Positions 26,143-34,670 of a stretch of 39,256 nucleotides of DNA are shown piece after piece; within the stretch, counting starts at the first letter, position 1; each line of letters starts with the position of its first letter. Made by a program: the position numbers and the translations under genes. A model generated the notes under the pieces. That model saw nothing but the letters and a program-made list of their open reading frames with translations, ran no database searches and was not told the DNA's origin. The DNA comes from Mesorhizobium sp. L2C084A000 (GTDB lineage Bacteria; Pseudomonadota; Alphaproteobacteria; Rhizobiales; Rhizobiaceae): assembly GCF_000502875.1 (NCBI RefSeq), contig NZ_AYWX01000005.1, forward strand, positions 250,534 through 289,789. Reading direction: 5' to 3'.

Positions 26143-27384
26143 CTACTGCATCGCCTGCGATGTCTCGGATTCGATACGCCAGCCGCCGCCGGCCTTGACC
26201 AGCCCAAGCGTGACGCGCGCCTTGCCGGTCAGGCGTGCCGCCGACGTGTCCTTTGGAAGATAGTCGTAGCGCATCGCAAAGACTGCCTCGGCGCGATCTT
26301 CGCCCTGCGGAGCGACTTCCAGGCTGCCGGCCTCCATGCTTAGCGACCAGGAGGCCCACTGCGCGAACCAGTCGGCCTTGACCTTGACGATGGCGTCGGC
26401 GTCGTAGCGGGTTCCGAAGATGATGGCGGATGGGCCGTAGAGCCGTTTGACGGTCTCGCTCATCGCCCTGGTGTCCGGCGTCAGATAGTCCTGGCGCAGG
26501 AATTTCTCGATCGATCCCTTGTCGTCGCCGACAGAGCGTTCAAGTGCGGCGACTTCCGTCGAAGGCGCGGGCGCCGCGGCCGGCCTTTGTGGCTCTGCGG
26601 GTTGTCCGTCCGAGACGAATTCGAAGCGTTCGAGCAGCGATCCCTGCTCCCAGGGGCGCTGGGTTTCGCGGGTTTGCGAAACCACGTCGCGGCGCACCGC
26701 GATCATCATGTCGTTGATGCTCTGGCCGGGCTCGGCGATGTGGCGCAGCAGGGCGGCGGCGAAGGGCGAGTTGCGTCCGCTGCCGTCCATGGCGACAGCG
26801 CCAGGTGCCGTCGAGAAGGCGATGAACGAGCCGCGCGTCGAATCGAATTGCGCCAGCCCGGCCAGCGCCTTCGCCGAGCGCGTGGTGGCGGTGCGGCTGA
26901 GACTGCGGGCAAATGGATTGTTGCGGCAGGCATCGAGAAACACCAGGCTGACCTTGGTCTGCTGTTCCATGATGTCGAGGACTTCGTCGATCGGCACGGC
27001 CTCGAGCTGCAGCTTGACCGGTACGTCCAGCCTGGCGTCGACCGGCACGATGTAGTTGCGCCCGTCGACCTGCAGGCCGTGGCCGGCATAATAGAAAAGC
27101 CCGACGCCGGCGCCCTGGAGCGCATCGGAAAACGCGCCGATGCTGCGTTCGAGTTCACGCTTGCCGAGATCATTGCCCTCGATGACCTCGAAGCCGATCG
27201 AGCGCAGCTTGTCGGCGATGTCGAGGGCGTCGTTCACAGGATTGGCCAGCGTGCCGGCTTCGGCGTAAGTGCCGTTGCCGATGACAAGCGCCACGCGCCG
27301 TTGCGGCTGCGCATCCGCGCTCAGCAGCAAAAGTCCCAGAAATGCCCATGCAAGGATCGCAAGCCTGCCCATGGGGCAGATCAT
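26143..27384 (-). CDS. Exported caspase-like (peptidase C14) protein with NTF2-like tail
   Basis: This 413-residue protein begins with a signal peptide or anchor ([20 protein letters not shown] after an optional four-residue lead), then a caspase p20-type domain at about 25-250. The catalytic dyad is intact: His in 'YYAGHGLQ' (about 102) and Cys in 'LDACRNNPF' (about 153). A Pro/Ala linker (about 275-295) leads to a C-terminal 125-residue domain, '[20 protein letters not shown]' onward, that looks like an NTF2-like fold. Prokaryotic metacaspase-like proteins of this kind are frequent in Rhizobiales; substrates are unknown. ATG 27384 or 27372 may be the start. Longer in-frame extension would be antisense to argJ. 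It is divergent from argJ by 157 bases. Confidence 0.9.
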   Translation of the reverse strand: MICPMGRLAILAWAFLGLLLLSADAQPQRRVALVIGNGTYAEAGTLANPVNDALDIADKLRSIGFEVIEGNDLGKRELERSIGAFSDALQGAGVGLFYYAGHGLQVDGRNYIVPVDARLDVPVKLQLEAVPIDEVLDIMEQQTKVSLVFLDACRNNPFARSLSRTATTRSAKALAGLAQFDSTRGSFIAFSTAPGAVAMDGSGRNSPFAAALLRHIAEPGQSINDMMIAVRRDVVSQTRETQRPWEQGSLLERFEFVSDGQPAEPQRPAAAPAPSTEVAALERSVGDDKGSIEKFLRQDYLTPDTRAMSETVKRLYGPSAIIFGTRYDADAIVKVKADWFAQWASWSLSMEAGSLEVAPQGEDRAEAVFAMRYDYLPKDTSAARLTGKARVTLGLVKAGGGWRIESETSQAMQ

Positions 27385-27541
27385 AACGCCATCGGCCCCG
27401 GCGACGCCATCGGATTTGAAATGCAGGCCTAACCACGAGCGGGTTCGAGCTCCCGGGCAAGAGCGACGAAAACGCCTTGCGCCCGCGCGGTCTATCGGGC
27501 AAACCGGCCTTCCCCTGCGATTTTTCCCGCCCGAGGCCTCC

Positions 27542-28783
27542 ATGTCCACGACGATTTCGCCGCTCGCGCCGAAGAAATACCCCAAAATGCCGGAAATCGA
27601 AGGGGTGCGCATCGCCACCGCCGAGGCAGGGATAAAGTACAAAAACCGCACCGATCTTTTGACCATGGTCTTCGATGAAGGCACCGCGATCGCCGGCGTG
27701 TTCACGAAATCGAAATGCCCTTCGGCGCCGGTCGACTTCTGCCGGCAGAATCTCGGCGCAGGCAAGGCCCGGGTGCTGGTCGTCAATTCCGGCAACGCCA
27801 ACGCCTTCACCGGCAAGAGAGGCCGCGAGTCGACCGCGCTGACCGGCGAGGCGGCCGCGAAGGCGGCCGGCTGCACGGCAGCGGAGGTTTTCCTGGCCTC
27901 GACCGGCGTCATCGGCGAGCCGCTCGATACCAGCAAATTCAGCCATCTGCTCGCGGGACTGGTCAGCAACGGCAAGCCCGGGCTGTGGACCGAAGCGGCA
28001 AAGGCGATCATGACCACGGATACCTATCCGAAACTGGCGACCGCGACCGTCAAGCTCGGCGACACCGATGTCACCATCAACGGCATTTCCAAGGGCGCCG
28101 GCATGATCGCGCCCGACATGGCGACGATGCTCTCCTTCATCGCCACCGACGCGCCGATCGCCGCCCCTGTCCTGCAGGATCTGTTGTCGCGCGGCACGGC
28201 CAAGACTTTCAACGCGGTCACCGTCGACAGCGACACCTCGACCAGCGACACGCTGCTGATCTTCGCCACCGGCAAGGCCGCCAAGCGCGGTGCGCCGGAG
28301 ATAACCGATCCCAGGGATGCCCGTCTCGGCGCGTTCCGCCGGGCGCTCGGCAAGGTGCTGAAATCGCTGGCGCTGCAAGTGGTGCGCGACGGCGAGGGCG
28401 CCCGCAAGCAGGTCGAAGTCACCGTCACCGGCGCCAAATCGGCGCGCTCGGCCAAGCGCATCGCGCTGTCGATCGCCAATTCGCCGCTGGTCAAGACGGC
28501 GGTCGCCGGCGAGGACGCCAATTGGGGCCGCGTCGTCATGGCCGTCGGCAAGGCCGGCGAACCCGCCGATCGCGACCGGCTGTCGATCTGGTTCGGCGAC
28601 AACAGGCTGGCGCATGAAGGCGAGCGCGACCCCGGCTACTCCGAGGCCGCGACGTCGGCCTACATGAAGCGCGACGACATCCGCATCCGTGCCGATATCG
28701 GCATCGGTCGCGGCAAGGCGACGGTGTGGACCTGCGATCTCACCAAGGAATATGTCGCCATCAATGGCGATTATCGGAGCTGA
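27542..28783 (+). CDS. argJ: Bifunctional ornithine acetyltransferase / N-acetylglutamate synthase
   Basis: ArgJ moves the acetyl group from N-acetylornithine to glutamate (and can use acetyl-CoA), recycling acetyl groups in arginine synthesis. The 413-residue precursor cuts itself before the Thr of '[15 protein letters not shown]', giving alpha and beta chains; that motif is intact near residue 200. '[15 protein letters not shown]', '[11 protein letters not shown]' and '[13 protein letters not shown]' are other family signatures, and the C-terminus '[16 protein letters not shown]' is typical. The ATG at 27542 gives the normal N-terminus. It is followed by a GNAT gene whose TTG start is 5 bases downstream, then mutT, probably one operon. 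Confidence 0.97.
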   Translation: MSTTISPLAPKKYPKMPEIEGVRIATAEAGIKYKNRTDLLTMVFDEGTAIAGVFTKSKCPSAPVDFCRQNLGAGKARVLVVNSGNANAFTGKRGRESTALTGEAAAKAAGCTAAEVFLASTGVIGEPLDTSKFSHLLAGLVSNGKPGLWTEAAKAIMTTDTYPKLATATVKLGDTDVTINGISKGAGMIAPDMATMLSFIATDAPIAAPVLQDLLSRGTAKTFNAVTVDSDTSTSDTLLIFATGKAAKRGAPEITDPRDARLGAFRRALGKVLKSLALQVVRDGEGARKQVEVTVTGAKSARSAKRIALSIANSPLVKTAVAGEDANWGRVVMAVGKAGEPADRDRLSIWFGDNRLAHEGERDPGYSEAATSAYMKRDDIRIRADIGIGRGKATVWTCDLTKEYVAINGDYRS

Positions 28784-28788
28784 CGGTT

Positions 28789-29565
28789 TTGAGCTCCAGG
28801 CATCCGGCAAGCATGCTCGCGATCGTACGCCGCTACGAGGCGGCCGGCTTTCGCGCCTGGCCGGCAGCCGCCGTCCACTATGACGGCACCTGGGTGGTGC
28901 GGCTGACCGCCGGCCATCCGGCCAAGCGGCTGAACTCGGTCAATCCGCTCGATCCCGGCGATATCATGCACATGGCCGACCGTATTGGCCGGGCCAGCCG
29001 CCGTTTCGATGCCTATGGAAGGCCGCTGACGTTCCGCATGTCGCCGCTGTCGGGCCCAGATCTTGCCAGCCATCTCGACCGCGAGGGCTGGAGCCGGTTC
29101 GACGAGTCGCTGGTCATGCGGCTGCCGCTGGCCGGCGCGCAGCTCGACGCCGCCATGGACCAGATTCCGCTCAAGGACATCAGCCGCTTCATCGGCGCGT
29201 TGCTCAAGGTCAGCGGTTCGGATGTTTCGCTGCGGCCCGGCCTGTCGGAGATCATCGGCGCCATCCAGCCCGAAGCCGGGCTGTTCGCGCTCGAAGATGG
29301 AGCCGAGGCGCTGGCGACGCTTATCTGCGTGCATGACGGCGATCTCGCCGGCCTGTTCGAGGTCGCCACCGACAAGTCGGCACGCAACAGGGGCCATGGC
29401 CGCAACCTGATCCTGTCGGCGCTCAAATGGGCGCGACTGCGGGGCGCGCGGGAAGCCTGGCTGCAGGTCGAGGCCAACAACGTGCCGGCGCTGGCGCTCT
29501 ACCATTCGCTCGGCTTCGAGGAAGTCTATCGCTACCACTACCGCCGGCCGCCGGGTCATGAATGA
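28789..29565 (+). CDS. GNAT-family N-acetyltransferase (TTG start)
   Basis: This 258-residue protein has an N-terminal domain (1-130) of a kind often found in rhizobial acetyltransferases and a C-terminal GNAT domain: 'GLFEVATDKSARNRGHGRNL' is motif A, the acetyl-CoA loop with R-x-x-G-x-G, and 'VEANNVPALALYHSLGFEEV' is motif B. The substrate is unknown. GGAG at 28776-28779 is 9 bases before TTG 28789, which I take as the start; ATG 28828 downstream is an alternative. It follows argJ closely and overlaps mutT by 8 bases, so the three are likely co-translated. Confidence 0.87.
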   Translation: MSSRHPASMLAIVRRYEAAGFRAWPAAAVHYDGTWVVRLTAGHPAKRLNSVNPLDPGDIMHMADRIGRASRRFDAYGRPLTFRMSPLSGPDLASHLDREGWSRFDESLVMRLPLAGAQLDAAMDQIPLKDISRFIGALLKVSGSDVSLRPGLSEIIGAIQPEAGLFALEDGAEALATLICVHDGDLAGLFEVATDKSARNRGHGRNLILSALKWARLRGAREAWLQVEANNVPALALYHSLGFEEVYRYHYRRPPGHE

Positions 29566-29980
29566 TGTCGTGACCGCCGGCAAACGCCTGCTCCTGGTCG
29601 CCGCCTGCGCGCTGGTCGATGCCGACGGCCGGGTGCTTTTGGCGCAGCGGCCTCAGGGCAAGCAACTTGCCGGGTTGTGGGAATTTCCCGGCGGCAAGGT
29701 CGAGCCCGGCGAGACGCCCGAACAATGTATCATTCGCGAACTGCATGAGGAAATCGGCATCGAAACCGACATCCCATGCCTGGCGCCGCTTACTTTCGCC
29801 AGCCATTCCTACGACGATTTCCACCTGCTGATGCCGCTGTTCGTCTGCCGCCGCTTTCGCGGCATAGCCCAGCCCAGGGAAGGGCAGACGCTGAAATGGG
29901 TGCGGCCGAAGCAGATGCGCGACTATCCGATGCCGCCGGCCGATGCGCCGCTGATCCCGTTCCTCATCGATCTTCTCTGA
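29558..29980 (+). CDS. mutT: Nudix hydrolase, MutT type (8-oxo-dGTP diphosphatase)
   Basis: MutT hydrolyses oxidised dGTP and so prevents A-to-C transversions. The 140-residue protein has a perfect Nudix box at 45-67, reading GGKVEPGETPEQCIIRELHE followed by EIG. 'ALVDADGRVLLAQRP' is the usual first strand and 'LKWVRPKQMRDYPMPPAD' matches the end of MutT. It overlaps the GNAT gene by 8 bases (ATGAATGA). The argJ-GNAT-mutT order recurs in Rhizobiales. The assignment to MutT rather than another Nudix activity rests on the overall pattern. Confidence 0.94.
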   Translation: MNDVVTAGKRLLLVAACALVDADGRVLLAQRPQGKQLAGLWEFPGGKVEPGETPEQCIIRELHEEIGIETDIPCLAPLTFASHSYDDFHLLMPLFVCRRFRGIAQPREGQTLKWVRPKQMRDYPMPPADAPLIPFLIDLL

Positions 29981-30108
29981 GGCTCGCGTCCGGTCGGTTC
30001 CTGGCCGAGGCGTGTATCAGCCAGCGTTAATGGAAGATTTATCTCGTCGTGAAAAATTGAAGCATGGCCGTTCGCGGCCGAGCCGTCGATTTGCCGGGGA
30101 GCGATAGT

Positions 30109-30423
30109 ATGAGCCTAGACAGGGATTGGGACTCGATCCGGCCCGAGCGCGGCTTTCGCGCCGCCGATGCGGGCATGGGCATATTGCGCATCACGCTGCT
30201 GTTCGGTTCGGCCGCGGTGGCGCTGGCGCTGATCGCAACCCCTTTCCTCGACAGCCAGACACGCTCGCTCTCGGCCCGTAATGGTTTCGGCGGGCTCGAC
30301 ATGGCGGCCACAGGCTCGATCGGCCATCGCGAAACCTACACGCTGCGCCGCAGCGTGCTGCAGCCGCAGCCGAGCTCGGTCTGCATCATCAGGTCCAATG
30401 GCAGGAGCAGCGGCGACTGCTGA
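30109..30423 (+). CDS. Small single-pass membrane protein of unknown function
   Basis: The 104-residue protein starts MSLDRDWDSIRPERGFRAAD, has one membrane helix (about 26-45, 'ILRITLLFGSAAVALALIAT'), then a polar C-terminal part ending in '...SVCIIRSNGRSSGDC' with two cysteines. I do not recognise a named family; similar small proteins are, from memory, widespread in Mesorhizobium. GGGGAG stands 7 bases before ATG 30109; an ATG at 30064 in the same frame would add 15 residues but has no such site. No function can be inferred. Confidence 0.7.
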   Translation: MSLDRDWDSIRPERGFRAADAGMGILRITLLFGSAAVALALIATPFLDSQTRSLSARNGFGGLDMAATGSIGHRETYTLRRSVLQPQPSSVCIIRSNGRSSGDC

Positions 30424-30465
30424 CATGGTTAAGAGATTTCGGAAAGGCGGCAGCTTCATCGCCTG

Positions 30466-30494
30466 TTAAGCCTTTGCCGTTAACCTTTCTTAAC
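30466..30494. promoter_or_regulatory. Repeated GTTAA(C) motifs upstream of flp
   Basis: TTAA occurs at 30466-30469, 30480-30483 and 30490-30493. The last two are TTAACCTTTCTTAAC, close to the CtrA consensus TTAA-N7-TTAA but with six bases between. A cell-cycle regulator site before a pilin gene would make sense; the spacing leaves this unproven. Confidence 0.3.
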
Positions 30495-30532
30495 AGGTCG
30501 GCTGTAAGGTCCCGGACAGAGGGGTTAAGGCC

Positions 30533-30715
30533 ATGAAAGCAGTGCTGCTGGGTTTTTTGAACGACGAGACCGGCGCCACGGCCGTCGAATATAGCCTGAT
30601 CGTCGCCGTGCTGTCATTGGCTATCGTCGGCGGCATCGGTGAGGTCCGTGACGGGATCGTCTGGCTGTTCAGCGACAACAGCAAGCTTGCGAACGCTTTC
30701 GCACCCACTCCCTGA
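30533..30715 (+). CDS. flp: Flp/Fap-type pilin subunit
   Basis: This 60-residue prepilin of the type IVb Tad (tight adherence) system has the short leader MKAVLLGFLNDETG, cleaved by TadV after Gly14; mature ATAVEYSLIVAVLSLAIVGG has the invariant Glu5-Tyr6. The hydrophobic helix is followed by a short polar tail. A ribosome-binding site (AGAGGGGTTAAGG) precedes the ATG. No tad/cpa assembly genes are within the window, so the subunit depends on machinery encoded elsewhere. It is convergent with the next gene. Confidence 0.93.
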   Translation: MKAVLLGFLNDETGATAVEYSLIVAVLSLAIVGGIGEVRDGIVWLFSDNSKLANAFAPTP

Positions 30716-30743
30716 TCCAACTTTTCCGCGCCTGCGGGCAGGA

Positions 30744-31607
30744 TCATTGCCCGTCGGGCGCCTCCAGGATTGTTTTCAGCGAGACCTTGGCCGACCCTGG
30801 CTTCAGCGGTTTTTGCTGCGATGCGTCGGGCGCCCAGCCGGACATCCAGACAATCGAGAAACTTGCCCTGACACGGCCATCGGGGTCGGAAAACCGCTCG
30901 GCGTAGATTTCCGCCGCGCGGGCAAACAGCTTGCGCGAGCCCGGCCGCCGGCTGCGATCGGTGAGCGCATTGGTTTCGCCCATGGCCCGCAGATCCGCCA
31001 TCAGGTTGAACAGGCTGGCATAGCGCACGGTCACCGTCTCGACGTCGGCGACCGGCAGAGCGAGACCGGCGCGCTGCAGCAGCGCACCGGCATCGCGCAC
31101 GTCGGTGAACGGGGCGACACGCGGGCTGGCGCCGCCGTAAAGCTCGGTCTCGGCCGAAAGCAGGCTTTCGCGCAATTCGAAAAGCGTACCGGCGCCGGCA
31201 AAGGCGCCGAGGAAAAGCCCATCCGGCCGCAACGCACGGCGGATCTGGATCAGCATGCCGGGGATGTCGTTCATGGCCTGCAGCGACAGAAGCGACACCG
31301 CCAGATCGAGGCTTTCCGCTTCGAACGGCACGGTTTCGAGCGGTGCGATCAAGCCGGCGCCGCCACCGCTCAGGAAGGCCGTGTCCGCCTCGACGCGGAC
31401 AATGTCGGCGACCTTGCTGCTTTCGGCGAGCGTTTCGGCCGCCGCCGGCGTCTGGCAAAACAGCACAGCCGCCTTGCCGAACCTGCGCTCGACGGCGCCC
31501 AGCCGGTCGGCAAGGTCCTCGGCCGTGCGGCGCATGAGAAAGTCCGCACCGTCGACCGGATGGGCAAGCGCGCGCCGCTTGTGCGCCAGCCACAGAGAGG
31601 TATCCAT
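30744..31607 (-). CDS. NDUFAF5/BioC-like methyltransferase-fold protein
   Basis: The 287-residue protein resembles the NDUFAF5 group (mitochondrial complex I assembly factor, related to BioC). The N-terminus 'MDTSLWLAHKRRALAHP' and 'LMRRTAEDLADRLGAVERRF' fit that group, as do 'LDLAVSLLSLQAMNDIPGML' and 'RALRPDGLFLGAFAGAGTLF'. The usual glycine-rich SAM motif (LDxGxGxG) is degenerate: the region reads 'KAAVLFCQTPAAAETLAE'. Human NDUFAF5 hydroxylates an arginine in a complex I subunit, so a non-methylating role is possible; that is inference. The start at 31607 is chosen over 31643 by similarity to that N-terminus. It is divergent from comF. Confidence 0.82.
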   Translation of the reverse strand: MDTSLWLAHKRRALAHPVDGADFLMRRTAEDLADRLGAVERRFGKAAVLFCQTPAAAETLAESSKVADIVRVEADTAFLSGGGAGLIAPLETVPFEAESLDLAVSLLSLQAMNDIPGMLIQIRRALRPDGLFLGAFAGAGTLFELRESLLSAETELYGGASPRVAPFTDVRDAGALLQRAGLALPVADVETVTVRYASLFNLMADLRAMGETNALTDRSRRPGSRKLFARAAEIYAERFSDPDGRVRASFSIVWMSGWAPDASQQKPLKPGSAKVSLKTILEAPDGQ

Positions 31608-31696
31608 TATCGGCTGCAACGGGCAGATCCTTTGTTTGTCCACGCTCCGAGATCGTTGATATAGTGGCGTGCAGGAGCAACCACCTGGCCGATCCG

Positions 31697-32485
31697 ATGC
31701 CCAAGATCAAGTCCATCGGAATAACGAACCTGGCCCGGTCGGTTGTCGGCTGGCCGGCGCGGATGCTGTTTCCGCCGGTCTGCGCCGGTTGCCGCCGGCA
31801 TGTCTCGCAGCCAGGCGTGCTGTGCGGCGCCTGCTGGCCGAAGCTCAGGCTGCTGGAGCGGCCATGGTGCCCGGTCATGGGCACGCCGTTCACCCACCAT
31901 ATGGGCGAAGGCTTTCTGTCGGCCGAGGCGATTGCCGATCCGCCGCCTTTCGAGCGGGCGCGGGCGGCGGTCGCCTATTCCGGCGTTGCCCGACAGATGG
32001 TGCAGGGGCTGAAATACCAGGATCGCACCGATCTGGCACCATGGATGGCGCGCTGGATGGTTCGCGCCGGTGCCGATCTCATCGCCGACGCGGATGTGGT
32101 GGTGCCGGTGCCGCTGCACTGGCGGCGCTTTTTCAGGCGGCGCTTCAACCAATCTGCGGAACTGGCGAGGGCCGTCTCGACGCTCAGTGAATTGCCCTTC
32201 GCCCCCTCGGCGGTGCGGCGCGTGAAACTCACCCGCCAGCAGGTCGGGCTGGAGCGCGGGGAACGCGAGGAAAATGTGCGGGCCGCCTTTCGGGTACCCG
32301 CCGAGGCGGAAATCGAGATCGCCGGCCGCAGGGTGCTTTTGATCGACGATGTCTACACCACCGGCGCCACGGTGCGCTCCGCCACCAAGGCGCTGAAAAG
32401 GGGAGGTGCGGCCGCCGTCGACGTGCTGACCTTTGCCCGTGTGTTGCCGGGGGACTTCCGGGCGGACGAGTCCGCGACTATATAA
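31697..32485 (+). CDS. comF: ComF-family phosphoribosyltransferase-like protein
   Basis: The 262-residue protein has the N-terminal zinc-binding part with C29-x-x-C32 and C43-x-x-C46 ('CAGC', 'CGAC') and a C-terminal type I phosphoribosyltransferase fold with the PRPP loop 'VLLIDDVYTTGA' at 213-224. 'VVPVPLHWRRFFRRRFNQSA' is the ComF signature. ComF is needed for DNA uptake in naturally competent species; its role in rhizobia is not established. ATG 31697 is chosen; an in-frame GTG at 31664 is possible. It lies 27 bases upstream of grxC. Confidence 0.93.
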   Translation: MPKIKSIGITNLARSVVGWPARMLFPPVCAGCRRHVSQPGVLCGACWPKLRLLERPWCPVMGTPFTHHMGEGFLSAEAIADPPPFERARAAVAYSGVARQMVQGLKYQDRTDLAPWMARWMVRAGADLIADADVVVPVPLHWRRFFRRRFNQSAELARAVSTLSELPFAPSAVRRVKLTRQQVGLERGEREENVRAAFRVPAEAEIEIAGRRVLLIDDVYTTGATVRSATKALKRGGAAAVDVLTFARVLPGDFRADESATI

Positions 32486-32512
32486 GTCGGCAACGAACAG
32501 CGGAAATTCGTC

Positions 32513-32782
32513 ATGGTCGATGTCACGATCTACACCCGCATGATGTGCGGCTATTGCACGGCAGCCAAGCGGCTGCTCGAGCGCAAGGGCATAGCCTTTA
32601 CCGAGCACGATGCCTCCTTCTCGCCGGAACTGCGCCAGGAGATGATCTCCCGGGCGCATGGCCGCTCGACCTTTCCGCAGATTTTTATCGGCGATACGCA
32701 TGTCGGTGGCTGTGACGATCTCCACGAGCTGGAGGCCGAAGGCCGGCTCGACAAACTGCTCGCTGACGGCGCGACGAATTAA
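32513..32782 (+). CDS. grxC: Glutaredoxin 3
   Basis: This 89-residue dithiol glutaredoxin has the active site C12-G-Y-C15 in 'TRMMCGYCTAAKRLL', the cis-proline in 'STFPQIFI' and the GG motif in 'HVGGCDDLHEL' that helps bind glutathione. It reduces disulfides with glutathione in the cytoplasm. It sits between comF and the Nit-type amidase gene (10 bases), a cluster common in Alphaproteobacteria. The glutathione link to the next gene is notable. Confidence 0.97.
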   Translation: MVDVTIYTRMMCGYCTAAKRLLERKGIAFTEHDASFSPELRQEMISRAHGRSTFPQIFIGDTHVGGCDDLHELEAEGRLDKLLADGATN

Positions 32783-32792
32783 GGGAATGACG

Positions 32793-33659
32793 ATGGGTGT
32801 TTTCAAAGCCGCTGCGATCCAGATGCGTTCAGGCGAGAGCCCCGAGCGCAACGCCGTCGATCTCGAACGGCTGGTGCGTGAAGCAGCTGGCCAAGGTGCC
32901 GCCTACATCCAGACGCCGGAAATGACCGGCGCGCTGATCCGCGACAAGGAAGCTCGCGCCGCCTCCTTCACCTCCGAGGACAAGGATATCGTCGTTTCGA
33001 CCGCGCGCAAGCTGGCCAAGGAACTCGGCGTCTTCCTGCATATCGGCTCGACAGCCATTTTACGCGCCGACGGCAAGCTCGCCAACCGGGCGCTGCTGTT
33101 CGGGCCGGACGGCGCCACGCTCGCGACATACGACAAGATCCACATGTTCGACGTCGATCTCGACAATGGCGAGAGCTGGCGCGAATCCGCCGCCTATGAG
33201 CCGGGCACCGAGGCCGTCGTCACCGAGATCGAGGGTGCAAAGCTCGGCTTCGCCGTTTGCTACGATCTGCGCTTTCCGCAACTCTTCCGCGCCGAGGCAC
33301 TGGCCGGCGCCGACCTGCTTTCCGTACCTGCCGCCTTCACCCGGCAGACGGGTGAGGCGCACTGGCATGTGCTGCTCAGGGCCCGCGCCATCGAGAATGG
33401 CGCCTATGTCGTCGCCGCCGCGCAGGGCGGCTTGCATGAGGATGGCCGCGAGACCTACGGTCATTCGCTGATCGTCGATCCGTGGGGCCGTATCATCGCG
33501 GAAGCCGCGCATGACGAGCCGGCGGTGATCATCGCCGAGATCGACCCGGCGCAGTCGCTTGCCGCGCGCAAGAAGATCCCCAATCTCAGGAATGCGCGGG
33601 ATTTCGCCGTCAATGCTGGCTTGGGCGAGGCGCCGCGGCTCAGGGGTGCAGCCTCTTGA
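32793..33659 (+). CDS. Carbon-nitrogen hydrolase (Nit1-like amidase)
   Basis: This 288-residue member of the nitrilase superfamily has the complete Glu-Lys-Cys triad: E43 in 'TPEMTG', K115 in 'YDKIHMFDV' and C156 in 'AVCYDLRFP'. The 'IHMFDVDLDNGESWRES' and 'CYDLRFPQLFRAEAL' segments match the Nit1 branch, which hydrolyses deaminated glutathione, a repair function that fits the neighbouring grxC. Amidase activity on other omega-amides cannot be excluded. ATG 32793 has AAGGGA at a proper distance; ATG 32787 lies too close to it. The stop overlaps the TTG start of the next gene. Confidence 0.93.
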   Translation: MGVFKAAAIQMRSGESPERNAVDLERLVREAAGQGAAYIQTPEMTGALIRDKEARAASFTSEDKDIVVSTARKLAKELGVFLHIGSTAILRADGKLANRALLFGPDGATLATYDKIHMFDVDLDNGESWRESAAYEPGTEAVVTEIEGAKLGFAVCYDLRFPQLFRAEALAGADLLSVPAAFTRQTGEAHWHVLLRARAIENGAYVVAAAQGGLHEDGRETYGHSLIVDPWGRIIAEAAHDEPAVIIAEIDPAQSLAARKKIPNLRNARDFAVNAGLGEAPRLRGAAS

Positions 33660-34081
33660 TCCGTTTTGCCCTGATCTGTGAGCACGAGCACGAATTCGAA
33701 GGCTGGTTCCGCAGCAACGACGATTTCGACACCCAGAAGAAGCGCGGCTTTGTCGATTGCCCCACCTGCGGTTCGCACAAGGTGCAGAAAGCGCTGATGG
33801 CGCCGGCTGTCTCCACGGCGCGCAAGCAGGAAACCATAGCGCTCGCCATGGGCGAGGCGCAGAAGCAGGCTCTGGCGCAGCTGAAGGCGATGGCCGAGAA
33901 GGTGCGCGAGAATGCCGACTATGTCGGCGACAAGTTCGCCGAGGAAGCGCGAAAGATCCATTTCGGCGAGAGCGACCCGCGCGGCATCTATGGCGAGGCG
34001 ACGCTGGACGAGGCCAAGAGCCTGGCCGAGGATGGCGTCGAGTTCATGCCTATCCCGGTATTCCCGGACGATCGCAACTGA
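33656..34081 (+). CDS. DUF1178-family protein (TTG start)
   Basis: This 141-residue alphaproteobacterial protein has an N-terminal zinc-ribbon-like part: 'LICEHEHEFEGWFRSNDDF' and 'VDCPTCGSHKVQKALMAPAV'. The middle is helical, and 'ESDPRGIYGEATLDEAKSL' and 'FMPIPVFPDD' near the end are typical of the family. Function unknown. The TTG at 33656 overlaps the preceding stop (TTGA) and yields the usual N-terminus M-I-R-F-A-L. The gene is the last of the grxC cluster; it is convergent with the MarR gene, 4 bases away. Confidence 0.92.
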   Translation: MIRFALICEHEHEFEGWFRSNDDFDTQKKRGFVDCPTCGSHKVQKALMAPAVSTARKQETIALAMGEAQKQALAQLKAMAEKVRENADYVGDKFAEEARKIHFGESDPRGIYGEATLDEAKSLAEDGVEFMPIPVFPDDRN

Positions 34082-34085
34082 CCGG

Positions 34086-34583
34086 CTAGCTGACGCTACC
34101 GATCAATTTCTCAAGCAGCCGAGAGAGCGTTTCGCGTTCCGCCTGCGTCAAGCCCGAGAGAACCGCGTGCTCGTTGGCCACGTGGGCGGTAACGGCCTCG
34201 TCGACCAGCGCCAAGCCCTTTTCGGTCAGCCTCACGACAATGCCGCGTCTATCGTTGGGATGAGGCCCACGCAGGATCAATCCGGACGTTTCGAGCCGGT
34301 CGAGCCGGTTGGTCATGGCGCCCGATGTGACCATCGTCGCTTCATAGAGAGCGGTCGGCGTCAGCGCATAGGGTGAGCCAGCGCGGCGCAGCGTCGCCAG
34401 CACGTCGAACTCGCCCGACTGCAATCCATAGCGGGCAAACAACGGCGCCAGGCGCTCGCGGGCGATCAGCGAGGAGGCCTCGTTCAGCCGTCCGAGCACG
34501 GCCATCGGCGAGACATCCAGATCGGGCCGCTCCCGCTTCCATTGCTCGATCGCTCTTGCTGCCCTGTCCAACTGTCTCACCAT
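34086..34583 (-). CDS. MarR-family transcriptional regulator
   Basis: This 165-residue protein has the MarR winged helix-turn-helix: 'GLQSGEFDVLATLRRAGSPY', 'LTPTALYEATMVTSGAMTNR' is the recognition region, and 'DRRGIVVRLTEKGLALVDE' the wing with the conserved D-R-R. It probably represses itself and the divergent EamA transporter: a 14-bp near-palindrome (34590-34603) lies 6 bases before its start codon. The ligand is unknown. Confidence 0.94.
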   Translation of the reverse strand: MVRQLDRAARAIEQWKRERPDLDVSPMAVLGRLNEASSLIARERLAPLFARYGLQSGEFDVLATLRRAGSPYALTPTALYEATMVTSGAMTNRLDRLETSGLILRGPHPNDRRGIVVRLTEKGLALVDEAVTAHVANEHAVLSGLTQAERETLSRLLEKLIGSVS

Positions 34584-34589
34584 TATTTA

Positions 34590-34603
34590 TCTTGACGTTA
34601 AGA
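34590..34603. promoter_or_regulatory. Probable MarR operator
   Basis: TCTTGACGTTAAGA is symmetric at 12 of 14 positions (TCTTnACGTnAAGA). It sits between the divergent marR and EamA genes, covers the likely promoters and resembles the boxes of MarR regulators of the UrtR type. Confidence 0.7.
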
Positions 34604-34670
34604 ATCTTGCCATTATCTTATCGTAACATGCAATGCCGGCCAAGAGCCGCCGCGCTACAGGATTCGGTCA

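Noticed and set aside
27170..28810. A 546-codon minus-strand frame across argJ
   Set aside because: Antisense shadow of argJ with no ribosome-binding site or family motif.
30480..30494. A definite CtrA binding site
   Set aside because: Spacing between TTAA half-sites is six bases, not seven; kept only as a low-confidence motif.
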